A stretch of DNA of 64,000 nt. Source: Unio delphinus (lineage: Eukaryota > Mollusca > Bivalvia > Unionida > Unionidae). Shown one piece after another: positions 25,606 to 38,998 of this stretch. The stretch spans positions 4,270,001-4,334,000 of the forward strand of contig JAQISU010000169.1 in NCBI GenBank assembly GCA_029339505.1, given 5' to 3'. The position numbers and the translations under genes are program-made. The stretch's first letter is position 1; the number at the start of each line of letters is the position of its first letter. The notes under the pieces are model-generated. The model made no database searches, was not told where the DNA came from, and worked only from the letters and a program-made list of their open reading frames with translations.

Positions 25606-27360
25606 AAGTTTGCATACATTTTCTGGATGTGTTCCCTGATGTAAGATTTCACACATATTTTAAATGGCAATTACAATATTACCATTAATTTAAATAACAA
25701 AACAAACAATCTATAGCATTCCCTCCCTGAAAAAACCCTTGTGATTATTAATTTCTCAATATAAAATAATACTCAATGTGATCTGACATGCCCAGTAAAT
25801 ATCAATATAATACCTTGTTGTAATGAAAACCTCAAAATAACAAATAAATAGAATAAACCTAAGTTCATTTATTATAGCCGTGGACCACTGATATTTAAAC
25901 AATCCCAATGATACTAGAAAATATTGATTATTATAATGTACAAACAGCTGCAGGGTATGAGGAATATACAATGTGGTAGGCACCTTTTGCATGATGATTT
26001 CTAAATACACTGTGAAATTCACTATATGACTATAGAATAAATGTAATACAGTGCTTCCTCTTTATAAAGCTGTTCATAGTAAGTGACCCAAGTTATAAGT
26101 GAATGAATCTTATACTAAGGAATACTCCATCAAGGCTGTGTCATAACAGTGCATAAAAACAATAGAATAATGGTATTAAAGGGTGAAAAACATACTAAAA
26201 TTGCACTCATTAGCCATCAACTCAAATTAGGCAACATACTTAAAATGCCAATGATAAATGACAACCCCCAACAGAATTTAATGGAATTGAAGACAAAAGT
26301 CCATGTATTAAGACGGGGCAGAGGTATATTAAAGTGGTCTTATAATGAGGTAACACTGTATTTTTCCACTGAAATTCCATCCACAACTCTGCACCTACAA
26401 AATCCCTCATTAGAGTACAACACAAAAGGGGAAATAGTCCATTGTCAAAAAATCTTTCTTTTTTGGACTCTTGCTAGTTCATCATCAGGAAAGTTGTAAT
26501 TTTTCCAAAATATACCTTTTCCAATATTCATGATACAAAAATAGTTTCTTGAATTTAAAATTTCAATATAAGTAAAGTCAGCTATATAGAAGTCAGAATT
26601 TATGTGGAGGAATTCAAGTGAACTATAAAATCTACAAGAAAATAAATGCTTCAACCACTAAAAATGTGGTCCTATGTTGTAGCTCTTATTTTCTTTTCTT
26701 CTCTCAAAATAAATATTGTTCCGGTCCTGTAATTCATATTTATACAATTTTCCATATTAATAAAACAAACAAAACACTCAGAATTAAAACAAAGCTTTTT
26801 AATGTGCTGAGACATCCAATACTCTTGTAGATCCTCAGACATTATTTAGTTTTATCTTTCTTGATCCAGTGGTATCATTTCTAGCATACTTGGAGAATTC
26901 ATCCTTAATACAAAAAGCAGCAGCATCAAAGCAGTGTGTTATATATATGCAGGTTCCTCTAACCAAAGATCAAAACTTTTACCTCAGTGAGACTGCCTCC
27001 ATAAATTAACACTGGTTGTTCCTATAAAAACCACAATATTTGAAAAAAAGAAAAAAAGAATCCATTTTTAGAAGAAATATAAAGATTAAAATATAAATTT
27101 TAAATTAAAATAATTTGACTGTACATAAATATGTGGAGCAGGCTCCAGTTATTTGGCAGAAACTGGTGTCATCTGACAAGCTGTTTATCTGTGTTTCAAA
27201 ACAGAGTAAATTCAGAGGGACCAGATGATGTAATGTCATCTTTCATATCAATGTGAAATATGTTCATGTTAGGACCCTATCAAATTTGGTTTTATATGAC
27301 AATTCAGTTCTGAAGATAATGTAATCCTATAATAACATTTTACATATCTGTAACAATAGA
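25606..27360. other. Host intron, nothing recognised
   Basis: AT-rich non-coding DNA with only short chance ORFs; no splice-framed coding segment was found on either strand. Confidence 0.4.
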
Positions 27361-28210
27361 TACACCTGATTGGAGATAAGTATTATTGGTTGGTTTACCA
27401 CCTGGTTGCTATGAAAGCCACAATGTTGCTAAGAAGCTACCATGCATTCAAGTCCTTAAAATATTTTTTGCCAATTTTGATCAAAATAGGCAAAACCATT
27501 AAGATGATGTTGAAAATACATTTTTTGTATGTCTGCTGTGAAAGCCATACCATTATAAAATGAGCTACCCTGAGAAATATTGTTACCAAGCATATCCTAA
27601 GAAACATTTCTACTAAGTTTGATCAAAACTGACTCTGACATCTATTTTAGAAGTTGATAATTGCAGTTACACAAGGTTGTGAACAAAGCCACATTAATGG
27701 GAGCTTTCCAGAGCAAAATTTTGATAAAGCATATCTGAACAAAGTGTCAACACTGGCTCAGTCATTCAAGATATATATCTGAAAAAAGTTTGCTACCCTG
27801 TTGCTAATGAAGCCACACCATTGCTAGGGGAGCCACCCTGGATAGAATTTGAGAATATTGTCCTAACAAGCATTCTTATAAAAGTTTGATCTAAACTGGC
27901 TGAGCTTTCTGATTAAGGTATTTAAATCAGATTTTCAACCTGGTTTCTATGGAAGCCACATTGCTGCTAATATTGCCACCCAAGCAAAACTTTGATAAAG
28001 TTGGGCACAAGAAACAAGTTCTTGCCAAGTTTGACTGAAAATGGTTCAGCTGTTATGGAGAAGCAAAATGCAGGATTTCCTACTGGTTGCTAAGGTAGCC
28101 AGATGTAACTAGGGATGACACTCTTATGCAATTTTCCTAGAGCCGGTTCTGAGGATATTCTTGCCATGTTTGATTGAAATTATACAGTACTTTATTAAAC
28201 AGTGCACATC
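27361..28210. repeat. Degenerate tandem array of about 150-bp units
   Basis: Phrases such as GTTGCTA(A/T)GAAGCCACA, GCTACC(C/A)TG, AAGTTTGATC(A/T)AAA-CTG and ACCTGGTTGCTATG recur about five times in the same order. No coding potential. Confidence 0.6.
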
Positions 28211-28429
28211 AGACCATACAAGACAGCCAATCACATGGACCATGCCATAATTTCACCTTGCTGACCAAAAGGTCTGGTGAGTAAATAAATGAATACAATT
28301 TTAAAAAATAACAATAAATGCATAAATAATAATAATAATCTCATCACCACTCCAACAATTACCATCATATTATCAATCTAAATTGTATTTTCAAACCAAA
28401 GGCAATTATCACAGTTTGTATTACTAGTC

Positions 28430-28950
28430 ATTATCTGTTATTCATCTCTTGAACCGAAATAAGTTATGGATATTTTAACTGAAACAGGTTATGCTTATTC
28501 ATCTCCTGAATATTCATCTCTTAAACTGAAATAGGTTGTGATAATTCATCTCTTAAACTGAAAAAGGTTATGGTTTTTCATCTCTTAAACTGAAATAGGT
28601 TATGATAATTCATCTCTTGAACTAAAATAGGTGATGGATATTTTAACTGAAACAGGTTACGCTTATTTATCTCCTGAATATTCATCTCTTGAAATTAAAT
28701 AGATTGTGATAATTCATCTCTTAAACTGAAATAGGTTATGGTTTTTCATCTCTTAAACTGAAATAGGTTATGATAATCCATCTCTTAAACTGAAATAGGT
28801 TATGATAATCCATCTCATAAACTGAAATAGTTTATGGTTATTATATAGTTTGCCATCTCTTCAGCTGAAGTAAATAATGGCTATTCATCTCTTGAGCTGA
28901 AATAGGTTATGGATATTTACTTTTTTAAATGGAATAGGTCATTTGGATAA
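28430..28950. repeat. 32-bp minisatellite
   Basis: Units of the form TTCATCTCTTAAACTGAAAT plus AGGTTATGATAA repeat about 14 times with substitutions and small indels. Confidence 0.85.
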
Positions 28951-30140
28951 TTATATCAAAATCAATACAAAAATAAGTTTCAAAACTGATTGGGTTCTGA
29001 TCCAAAGGTATCAGAAACAAGGTATATGTAAAATCTGTTCTCTCCTGAAGGTTTTCACAACAATTCAGTTTCTATTTAAACTACAAATAAAATGACTGAG
29101 TTCTATTTGCAACATGTTTAGCTTTTCTCCTTCATGAGAATATGAAATACCATTCATACTTACCTTTAGGTCAGGTCAAACTGACAACCCCACCCCACAG
29201 ACCATGACATGAATAGACTAATATTTTTGTCACTTAAGGGCAGATCTGGATCTATACAGGTCACAGTTGGATCGATTTGTATACAAGTGTATATTTGCAC
29301 ATTTTCACCTCAAGATCATGAAGTGGTCATTATGTTGAAATTTCATCTGTCTTTTTTTTAATATACCTTATTCCTAGTGCCATGGTCAATTAAAACAAAT
29401 GAATGGAAGATGTAGAACAAGTTTTATTCAAATGACATTCAAAGCCCCAGAAATTTTTCATATATATGTTTCTTGTAAGTCCTTTTCCATATACTCAAAA
29501 GAATTCCAGTTTTCATCTTGTAAGAAATTTTAAAGGCTAACTTTCTTACACCTTCATGACATTTGAGGCACTATCCTCCTGCAACCTTGATATAAATATG
29601 CTTTACATTTATTTTATTTTTTTTGGGGTGGGGGTTGGGGTTTAAATCAATGTATCATCTGCCTGAAGAAAAGGAAAATATTGAAAAGTTCATCTTAGAT
29701 GCCTGTCAAGTTTCTATCATCATTTAATTATTCAGTCCTAAGGCAATCATGAAAATACACTAAAACAGTTTCATGCTTATGATAAGCTCTTCAGCATCTG
29801 AAACAGCCATTTGCATGCTATCCTATGGCCAGTGACTTTCTGTCAAGCTGGCTGCTTTTTGAATTCTGTATCTTATCTGGGTATTTAATTTTATGGACTA
29901 CCTTCATTTTTTTTCTTCTTCTAATTTTTAAACAAAATTGATCAAAGTATCAAAACAATTTATTTTTGTCATGTGTACACATGGTGATTTTTCTGTTATA
30001 TGTGATGTCAAATCTTGGGCTGTTTCCAAATAAGCAATGTAAGCAGCAATGTGATTGGTCAATAGAACCTACAAGTTGAGCCCACAATGATTAGGTTTTC
30101 AAAAATGTAAAATAAAAAAGAGAGAAAACATGCTGTGAAA
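28951..30140. other. Host intron, nothing recognised
   Basis: AT-rich non-coding DNA, with a G-rich T/G tract near 29620-29640. No ORF or exon supported. Confidence 0.4.
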
Positions 30141-30780
30141 AAATCTTAGCTTTATGAAGATTCATCAAATGCTTGATCAAATCCCATAAAGGGATTTATG
30201 AAAAAAAAATTTAATCCAAACCATAATGCAATTTTTTACGACTGACCTTCACCCCAAGATCAAAAATGAGAGAGGGCATGCCACATAACAAATTGTTTAA
30301 GCTTCATAATGATTCATGCCAAGCATAAAAAGCCATCAAGGGGTTTAGGAAAATTAAGCAAAAGAAAAACTTTAACCAAAATCCTAATGCAAATTTTCTA
30401 TGTCTGTGACCTAGACTCCATGGTCCAAGAGGCAAGTTGCAATGTTGCCAAATTAATTTTCTTACAGTCATAATGACTCATACAATGAACAAGCAAACAC
30501 ACATCAAGCAGTTTAGGAAATATAAGAAAATTCAAAATCTTTATCCGAAAACCTTAATTCAATAAGACTTTGACCCCTAAGGTCATATGGGCAAATGTAC
30601 ATGACACCAAAATCCATCAAGGGGTTTAGGAAATAAAAGAAATTGAATAAAACTTCAACAAAAAACCTTAACAAAAATGTTATGCAAATGCCATATGACC
30701 CCAGAAGTAAAAGGGTAAGTGAAACTGTCTTCAAATGAATTGTCTTAGTATCCAAATGATATATGATAAGTATGATGAAA
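30141..30780. repeat. Degenerate tandem array of about 120-bp units
   Basis: ATCAAGGGGTTTAGGAAA, AACTTTAACCAAAA-CCTTAAT and CATAATGATTCAT phrases recur four or five times in order. The short minus-strand ORF at 30513-30755 lies inside it and is a by-product. Confidence 0.6.
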
Positions 30781-31681
30781 ATACATCACTGACAAATTAG
30801 CACATTTAATATTGTAACGAAAATCATAAACTGTTGATGGCACTTCTGCCAGCAACTGAAAAGTGATGAATATCACTTCACAGTGATGTGGGCTGGACAA
30901 AAATTAACAAATAAATTAACACATTCTGTAATTATCATCATGACTGAGCTTGATGTGTGATAACCTACAAGATAGTTAAGATGGATTAATCAGTATTTTA
31001 CAGGTTCATATCAATATAATTTCAGCATGGTACAGTTTCAAATGTGTTGTCCTTTAAAAATGTTGAAAAATTTGACAGGAGAAAATTTCTATTCAGCAGG
31101 CATAAGATAAGATAGAAAAACCATTATTTATGATTAAAACGTGTGTGAAAAATATTTCTCAGCACATTTAGTGTCCATTTCATATACTGGATAATAGTTT
31201 CATGTTCTGAAATATTTGTTGGTCTTGTTATGGACCATTGTAAAAACATAAATATCCCATCTACAATGAAAAAAAAAACACCAGAAAGGTCACATAAGTG
31301 TTAGACAGAATTTTTTTAAATTCCACATTATTGACAAATGAGAAAGTGAAGTATGAGATAGTCAAGTAACTTTTGTAAACACCTGGCCAGCCTGGCTAGT
31401 GGAATAATAAATAACTTCAACAAACACAAAATAATCTGATCAGAATGCAACAAAAATAATTTTTTAAAATTGTATACTTAAATAACACTGATTGTTTTAG
31501 TTAATGGCTCAGACAAAGATTTTTTATGACCTGGTTTAAAAATCAATATCAGGGGACCGGACATAAGAATCATACTTTCTGCATAAATACAGATTCTTAA
31601 AGATAATTTAATGTAAGCAGATAATGAGTAGCATGCAGATGTTGCATAGTATGTAATGTGTAATATGAAGACAATGTATAC

Positions 31682-32049
31682 CTGAGACTTTGATCCAGAG
31701 ATGCCGAGTTCCACAACTTCCAGGACATTATGCAAACACTCCTTGTCATACAATAGACGACTATGCTCAACAAGCCAAAGTGTCAAACATTTAAAAGCTG
31801 CAACAATCATGGAGTGCAGATCTCGCGAATGGAATTGAGCTGGGCGACTACACTGATGCACAATAAAGTCACATATCCATTTCACTGCTCTTTTACACAT
31901 GAGCATATTTGGTGGTCTAATGTTGACTTTCGCCATGCCAGAGAGAAGTTCCATTGCAGCAAGGGCTGTGTTTAGCTCTGACTTCCATGATGTCATCAGT
32001 TTATTACAGACAAGAGATATAGCTTGTCCAAACAGGCCAAAGGCAGTGT
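31682..32049 (-). CDS. RALGAPB: RALGAPB exon (368 nt)
   Basis: The most diagnostic exon: it encodes AAMELLSGMAKV, VHQCSRPAQFHSRDLHSM, IVAAFKCLTLWLVEH and LEVVELGISGSKSQ, near-identical to a highly conserved block of vertebrate RALGAPB. Acceptor CTTCTTTCAG, donor CAG-GTATAC. It starts in phase 1 (completing GAC with the G of the previous exon) and ends in phase 0. Confidence 0.93.
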
Positions 32050-32832
32050 CTGAAAGAAGGAAGTTAGTGAAACAAAAAGGATTTTTTTGTGCCTAAATCA
32101 CTGAATTAAAAATATTACCATCAATAATGGCAATATCAACAATTACTGAAACCAAAACAATGACAGAAGTATATCATAAGCTCTCTGGCACTTGAGAGGC
32201 AGAAGCTAAAACAACTGAAAACTTGTTTGACCTCATAGTATACCATGAAGCAAAAATTTTTTTTATCCCTATTTCCACTGCATGAAGCAAATTAATATAC
32301 AGGAGTATATACAGAATGCCTGTACACTGCAGGTTCTCAATAAAATGCAGTTACAAATTTACTTAAATGAGAACTGACTGGAAGAACAATATATAAGTGT
32401 CTTGCTCAGTAATGCAACAGCAGTGTCCAAAACTCATAACTGTATGCTCCTGAGTTAAGTGTGCCATGTAAAAGGCATATTCATATGGAATAGAATTTGT
32501 GAAAATAGGCATAATTTTTATCAATCTTTTTAAAATCAGATGATAATGTAATGTTGATCCGTGGCTTAAAGATAAGAAAATCACTGTACTGCAGGTTATG
32601 TATGATAATCACTGCATTTATCAATTTTCAAAAGATTTGCAACCAATTAAAATCACTTTTCATGCACTATTTCTTTTTGTTAATTTGAAACAATTTGGAT
32701 TTCTTCCAATGAATGAGTAAAATTTACTGTGAACTGGAAATTTACAAAAATACATTCTAACTGGTTAAAATAAGAAAAATCAGACAAAACCTTTAAAGCT
32801 TGAGTCTTATTTTATTTAGTTGAGAATTTTAC

Positions 32833-32928
32833 CAATATCCTGTGAATTGGGTATGCGATGATAAGAAGACTCGTGGTAACTAGTTTCACTGGACCCAGCA
32901 CTAACAGAGGTACCTGAGTGGCTGGAAG
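32833..32928 (-). CDS. RALGAPB: RALGAPB exon, Ser-rich linker (96 nt)
   Basis: Acceptor TGATTTCAG and donor TTG-GTAAAA. It encodes SSSHSGTSVSAGSSETSYH and continues to RIPNSQDI, matching the position of the Ser/Thr-rich linker of RALGAPB. Phase 1 at both ends fits both neighbours. Confidence 0.78.
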
Positions 32929-34227
32929 CTGAAATCACAAGTTACAAATACACTGACAGGACATTTTAATGGGATTAATTTTCAAAGCTCAAGATGCTTA
33001 TATTTGTTTGTCTATTCAGATTTGTATATATTTTGGTATGCACATGTAGACAGTGGAGATGGCAATCATCTTTCCCACCACATGACACACTCAAATCAAC
33101 ACATGATATCCACTAAAAGTAATGGCTGCTCATCCTGCTTTTCAACCACAAGAATATTCCCTTTATTCTTATGCACTATTAAAATTTGTAAAGAGGTTTG
33201 TTGTCAATTTCATCCCGACATCTGACCTCTTGAATGCCATTTTGAAGAAAAAAACGTAACAGTTATGATCATGGAGATGTTTCACATCACAAAATATGCA
33301 CAGTCTAAACTGTCAGAAGTTAGTTTGGTTCCCTGACCAATTTCACTAAATCTAATATGAATCAAGCATGGAAAAACGAGTATTTGGATATTACTGCAAT
33401 TGTATTTCCATAATTTGTGCTTTTATTCCATAATTTAAGGGTAATTTCTGTAAAACTGAAAGCAAAATTGTATGGGCTGGCAGGTCTGATTATAATGCCA
33501 ATATTGTGTTGACATACCTACCATTAAACAATATATATATATACATAAATACTCTGAAAGGGTATATAAGACATAAAACAATGAAAAGAGCATTATTTCC
33601 CACAATACCAAAGAAGAGTGACAATAACGAATCCATAAAAAAGATAAAGTTTTTTAAAATTTTCACTGGCTTTAAGTAACCTTGCAGTGACAGCCAGTAG
33701 TCCCTGCACAGTTCATGAATAACAGCTCAGCAGACTCCACAGCTGAGGCTTCACTCAAGAGGCATGCAGTCCACTCATCATCTTCAGGTACTTATTCACA
33801 AGTACAGTACAAAGTTAACCTGCTCAGGGTAACCTATCACAATATACATTGTACTGTCCATACTATGCATAGATTACCATTGAATAAACATGTATATGCT
33901 TACTTGTACAAGTCTTATGAGAGCGCAAGGATGTATATAGCACATGGAAAAATCTATGAACTGAAAAAAATACATCACCTGTCTTAGGAAAGTACAAAAT
34001 GTCACAGTGAAATTGTCATGGTACGAAATTTTGTGCAGTATCCAGTATCTAATAAACAGTGCTTAAAATGAACTCAAAATTTTTTCCAAGTCAGTAAAGC
34101 ATCACAAAGTGGATATATTAGAAATATAAAGTATGTTTGGGGAGAATTGCACAAGGAAAAGGAAGACAAAAATTCAGAAAATAGAATTTGTGTGAATACT
34201 GTTTCCTTGTATTGGGATCATACTTAC

Positions 34228-34341
34228 ATGGCTGAGCATCAGATGTCTCTGTGGGTGGGATTTCTTGCTGATGCTGTGTAACAGTTACATTTTCTGCCCC
34301 TTCACATAGGGCAAGGTCTTGTACCATAAACATTAGGCCAC
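34228..34341 (-). CDS. RALGAPB: RALGAPB exon (114 nt)
   Basis: Acceptor TTTTTTTGCAG and donor CAT-GTAAGT. It encodes GLMFMVQDLALCEGAE, equivalent to the conserved MLNIVQDSALLEA-type helix of RALGAPB, followed by a polar linker. Phase 1 on both sides. Confidence 0.85.
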
Positions 34342-34729
34342 CTGCAAAAAAAAGGAAAATCCAGACATCTATATCTTCATCTAATTTCTCCGTTATGACC
34401 TTGACCTTTGACATTTCGACTCATTATTTCTTTTAAAGTTCTGAATGTCTCCTGGTCAACTTGAAAAGTCTGCTGCAAATCTAATCAAGCCAAGAAAAGC
34501 CATTTTATGAAGAATTCTACAAAAGGATAATTCTTACTTCTGCTAATAAGTGTATGAGACAAAGCCAAATTTAACATCACTGACACAGAAGCAAATGATG
34601 TCCATCTTTTTAGCAATCTTGACATTTATCTACTCTTTATGCAACATAAACCTTAAGTTTTATTCAGGAGGAAAAAGTATGTTGCAGTAAATGTTCTACT
34701 CAGGTGGTATAATTATATGCCATACATAC

Positions 34730-34846
34730 CAAGTAACATTTGGGTGTTGGTAGAGTCTGTCTCAATCATGAGAGCTTTGTGTAAAAGTTCTATTATCCTC
34801 AGCTTTAGGGAGAAGAATGTATTGCTCTGCTCTGATGACAAGATAT
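34730..34846 (-). CDS. RALGAPB: RALGAPB exon (117 nt)
   Basis: Acceptor TTTCTGTTGTAG and donor TTG-GTATGT. It encodes FFSLKLRIIELLHKALMIET and then DSTNTQMLLG, a clear match to a conserved helical block of RALGAPB. Phase 1 on both sides. Confidence 0.9.
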
Positions 34847-35004
34847 CTACAACAGAAACAAATATTTAAACCAAGAGTGACCAAAAATGGAACTAAATTG
34901 TTTTTTCATATGTAACATTTAATTTAATCAGGATAAAATTTAAGATTAGCAACATCTTACAAGTATGGAGGTAAACAGAGTTCTCAATAACATCAAAATA
35001 AGAA

Positions 35005-35065
35005 ATATGTATGTATGTATGTACGTATGTATGTATGTATGTATGTATGTATGTATGTATGTATG

Positions 35066-35096
<31 letters not shown>

Positions 35097-35112
35097 GATC
35101 ATGTATGTATGT
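35005..35112. repeat. (ATGT)n microsatellite
   Basis: About 22 ATGT units with one C variant, interrupted by AAGATC, then three more units. Confidence 0.97.
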
Positions 35113-37298
35113 TGCAGCCTTCCCATTGTCTTTTGAAAAAGACAGATTAAGCTTAAAAGTAGAAGTTGAAACTTGGCAAAATACAAATTTTGAAACAACA
35201 CAAGAAGAAGAAAGAAAAAAAACAACTGACAGCTCAACTGGAGTAGTTAGTAAATAAGCATAAGGCATGTTGGTAACGAGTAACATATGTTTATCTATAA
35301 TTTGTGCTTAACTTTTGTCTATGATTGTAGATTATACTATAAGATAATAGATATTTTTTAGCAATATGTTTGCACAGCTGACTTTTATCCAAGATTGGAA
35401 GTTGTAGACAACATGTTTACATAGTAAGTGTTCATGGTGGAGTCCTGTTTACAACTAGGGGCCATCCATTTAGAATGTACGAAAAAAATCTGGCAAAGCT
35501 TGACCCCTCCCTGTACACATGCAAACTTTTTAACATCCCCCAAATGTGTACGTACACTTGAACACCACAGCAGCTAAAAATCTTGAACCAGTGGCAGTCC
35601 ACAGTGGGACAAGACTGAAGTATGTGTATTCCATGGGACAGGTCGCCAACTGTGTCAGACTCGCTGCTGAGCTGGGTGATAGCTAGCCATTGGGGGTATG
35701 GTGGCATACATGTGACACCTCTCATACAGTCCTACTTAGCTGTGGCTTATTTGAAGGCCAATGTAGACAAATTATTATTGATGTTTCACCCCCACCTCCC
35801 AAATTTCCTAGGTGTACATACATTATCAGAAGACCCATTTGGGTTAAACCCCCTTCTCCTCTATGCACATGTACTAAATGGACAGTCCCTTAGACTAGTT
35901 TTTCTGTTGGAAAGTCTTCACATAATATTACATTAAATGTAAAGTAATAATCTGTATAAATAGTGACTTGATTAAAAAAATAAATCATTCCTGTTTTTAA
36001 AGTCAATCTGTGGAATTTGTTCTGTTATAAAAGTTTGCAGTTGTGTTCAGATATAATTCTAGAGATGATTTACTTAAAATATCCATTGGAATTACTAAGT
36101 TCTCATTAACTCCGGATTAACACATTATTTCACATTATTGTGAACTCATTAAAGACAATGCATGACTGATATATCAGGACATTTAAGACTATTAGAATTC
36201 ATTCAAAACATTCCATATTTTTTGGACTTGACATAAAATTCAATACTAGAGTTGTAGCAGACAATACTACAAGTCGTCTGTAATGTGACTGGACTAATAT
36301 TTATTCCTGAATGTATTGAAAAGAAATGAAGAAAAAAATATTTCATATTCATGATTTTACTATACTGATACAAGATACTGACAATCCAACCTGTCAAAAG
36401 CACTGTCAATCTGGGTCAATGTAGTAAACTAAGTCAATGTATTTAAAAGCAGCAAACTAAATTGATCAATGTGTGAACCAAATATGCTCATATCCTTATC
36501 ATCATACCCTTTGTTGTAACATAGCTTTTGTTATAGATTGTTCCCATTTTTAAAAACTTTAAACAAACTTTATTATAATGATGTCTACATTACAAGATGG
36601 TATACACCATAGCTTCAACTGACAGTATTACAATAAGAGAATTTTTTTTCTTCTGAGCTGTGTCAATTTTTTAAAACAAGGCTTCCAGAGAAACAAGTGT
36701 CTTGCATGCTAATTCTGGTATTATGTACTACCATAGTATCTTACATACAATTACTGTTTTTATAAAGCACATCCTTCAAAGGGCCTAAATATCAAGGTGA
36801 GCATAACTCAATTACTGGTCTTTTCCGGATGTGATTTTGCCATTATTATCAGCACTAACCTTTTTAACCTTTAATATTTCTTAGTTTTTCCTATTAACTG
36901 AATATTATGTGCTGTTTAATCCTTAAGACATCTGATAAGTTTCATAAAGGAGCACTGATGCAAGAGGAAGTTTACTGTTATAAGGGACTGGAATTGTAAC
37001 ACATGATGAAATCAACAAGGCGTAAAGAACTAGTCTAAATTATATCTTTGTCAATTAAATGTTTTTCTTTCATGACTTACCTAAATCCAAGCAATTAATG
37101 ATGGGTTTACATAATCACATGCTTAGTTGTTTGACCAGCTAGTGGCCCTAAGCAGCATAGACCAGTGAGTCATACATAAAATTGTAAGGTTCTGTGACAC
37201 TTATCCTTCAACACTGCCAGAAGGAAAGCAATTCTTGTCTCACCATGCTTATATACTTGAGAAACATGATTGGAGATATCTTTAGAAAAGAAACCCAC
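35113..37298. other. Host intron, nothing recognised
   Basis: AT-rich non-coding DNA. The GC-richer stretch 35430-35900 has short overlapping ORFs on both strands but no recognisable domain; it may be an old repeat. Confidence 0.4.
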
Positions 37299-37402
37299 CT
37301 CTGATTTCCAGATCTTTGAAATGAAGAGGCAGAGACAACATTGAGAGAAGGAGATGTACACTGGCTTTCCTCAGCTCTACATTGGGTATTTGATCACACA
37401 CC
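37299..37402 (-). CDS. RALGAPB: RALGAPB exon (104 nt)
   Basis: Acceptor TTAACAACAG and donor GAG-GTGGGT. It encodes VCDQIPNVELRKASVHLLL and SMLSLPLHFKDLEIR, matching the conserved [20 protein letters not shown]-type block of RALGAPB. It starts in phase 2 (completing AGG) and ends in phase 1. Confidence 0.9.
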
Positions 37403-38998
37403 CTGTTGTTAAAATAAATTTGGTAAATGCTAACATTCACAATGTACAATACAATGCAATTTTCTACAAAAAGGCTTTTCTTACATTATAGTAAAACAAA
37501 TTTGTACAGAAACAGAAATTCACAAAATTGAATGTCTCAGTAATATATTGATGGTTTTGATACATTGTAGCAGTTTCAAGCTGAAGCATTCATGTCACCA
37601 CAGGTTACTGGACACAATGTAGTGATTTTGTTTTACAACAATTTCAAAATGATTCAATAAAAATGAAATATAGGTGATCAATATGAGAATAAACACTGAA
37701 AGGTTTTGGCAAAATGAAGACATGACCTGATTCAATTGACAACTGCATTATTATATTAAAACATTCAATATTGCACTAAGTACTGTACATGTACAGTGGA
37801 ACCCGGCTATAATGCGATAATTGAGGTCCAAGAAATTTTATCGCATTAATAGAACCTAATGAAATTAATACATTTCAGAAGCTGTGTTTTACACACTATT
37901 TCTTGTATTTTATCATATTATACATCATATTTATTAGAATTCATACATGATCTCTTTTCCAGAATTCAAAATAAACTTTTTTTTTGCACCAAGTGCAATG
38001 AAATACTTCCATTTGTGAACTTGCTTTTCCATAACGAGAACTATGTGCAGTAGGTGTGCAATGGTCACAAGTATTTTTTATAATTGGTTTTTAAGCTGAA
38101 TGCATGCACAATTTCATACCCTCTAAATTTTCAGCTAGTAAAGCAGACATTATATACTGGTCAACTGATTGTGTCTAATAACACCAGAAAAAATGTTGGC
38201 GGCTTTCATTTTTTGATGTTTATTAAACTGTGAGAAACTTGTATCAACCACCGCATTGTCTGCTGCTTGGTTGTTTGTGTATGGAGTTAAAGAAGAAACA
38301 TATGTCAGCTATTGTTTGATCAACGATTGTATACAGAATTTATTGAAGATGACCACAAAGACCACGTTTATTTTGGCATAACACTTCAAGAACCTGGAGA
38401 AAGCAAATTTTAAGTATAGCATGTTTCTCCGAGAATACTTACCTGATCACATTAACGTTAGGATATAAGCCTGCTACCTCTTGAATCCAGCCCTACTAAA
38501 AGACTAAAATCGTCTTTTCTGTCTATCTCATATAGACAAAGGGCAATAACTCTTGCCCCTTATCTCCCCTTGCCACCGCCAGGTGCCGCTAGTTTTTAAG
38601 CTGAGCGATATATACTATATGAGGATGCTTGCATGGCGGGGTGGTTGGAAGGGTTTTTAAGTAATGTGATCAGGTAAGTATTCTTGGAGAAACATAATTT
38701 ACTTAAAAATTTGCTTTCTCCTTCAAATATGTTCCCCGATCACATTAACATTAGGAGATCAGGTAATAGGTGGAGGGAATGCTGAGCATCCTACCTCCAC
38801 CCTGGGTATCCTCTAGGGAATGATGGCTGGATTCCCCATGTGAATGATAACCCGTTCTCCTAATTTCATCAGCAATACAGCCTAGGGTCACGTGATATGT
38901 GACCCCTATATATGATTAAGAAGATAGTTATTGAAATCTTCTTACCTACAAAATTTCACTGGTGAATCCAGCTAAGCTGATAGGCTGTGCTGATTGTT

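Noticed and set aside
33690..33786. Possible extra RALGAPB exon on the minus strand (open frame with DDEWTACLLSE)
   Set aside because: Its likely acceptor is weak, and including it breaks the frame into the exon at 32928. The exons at 34228 and 32928 join in phase without it.
34893..35286. ORFs through the (ATGT)n tract on both strands
   Set aside because: The Met-Tyr-Val-Cys and Tyr-Ile-His-Thr runs are microsatellite translations.
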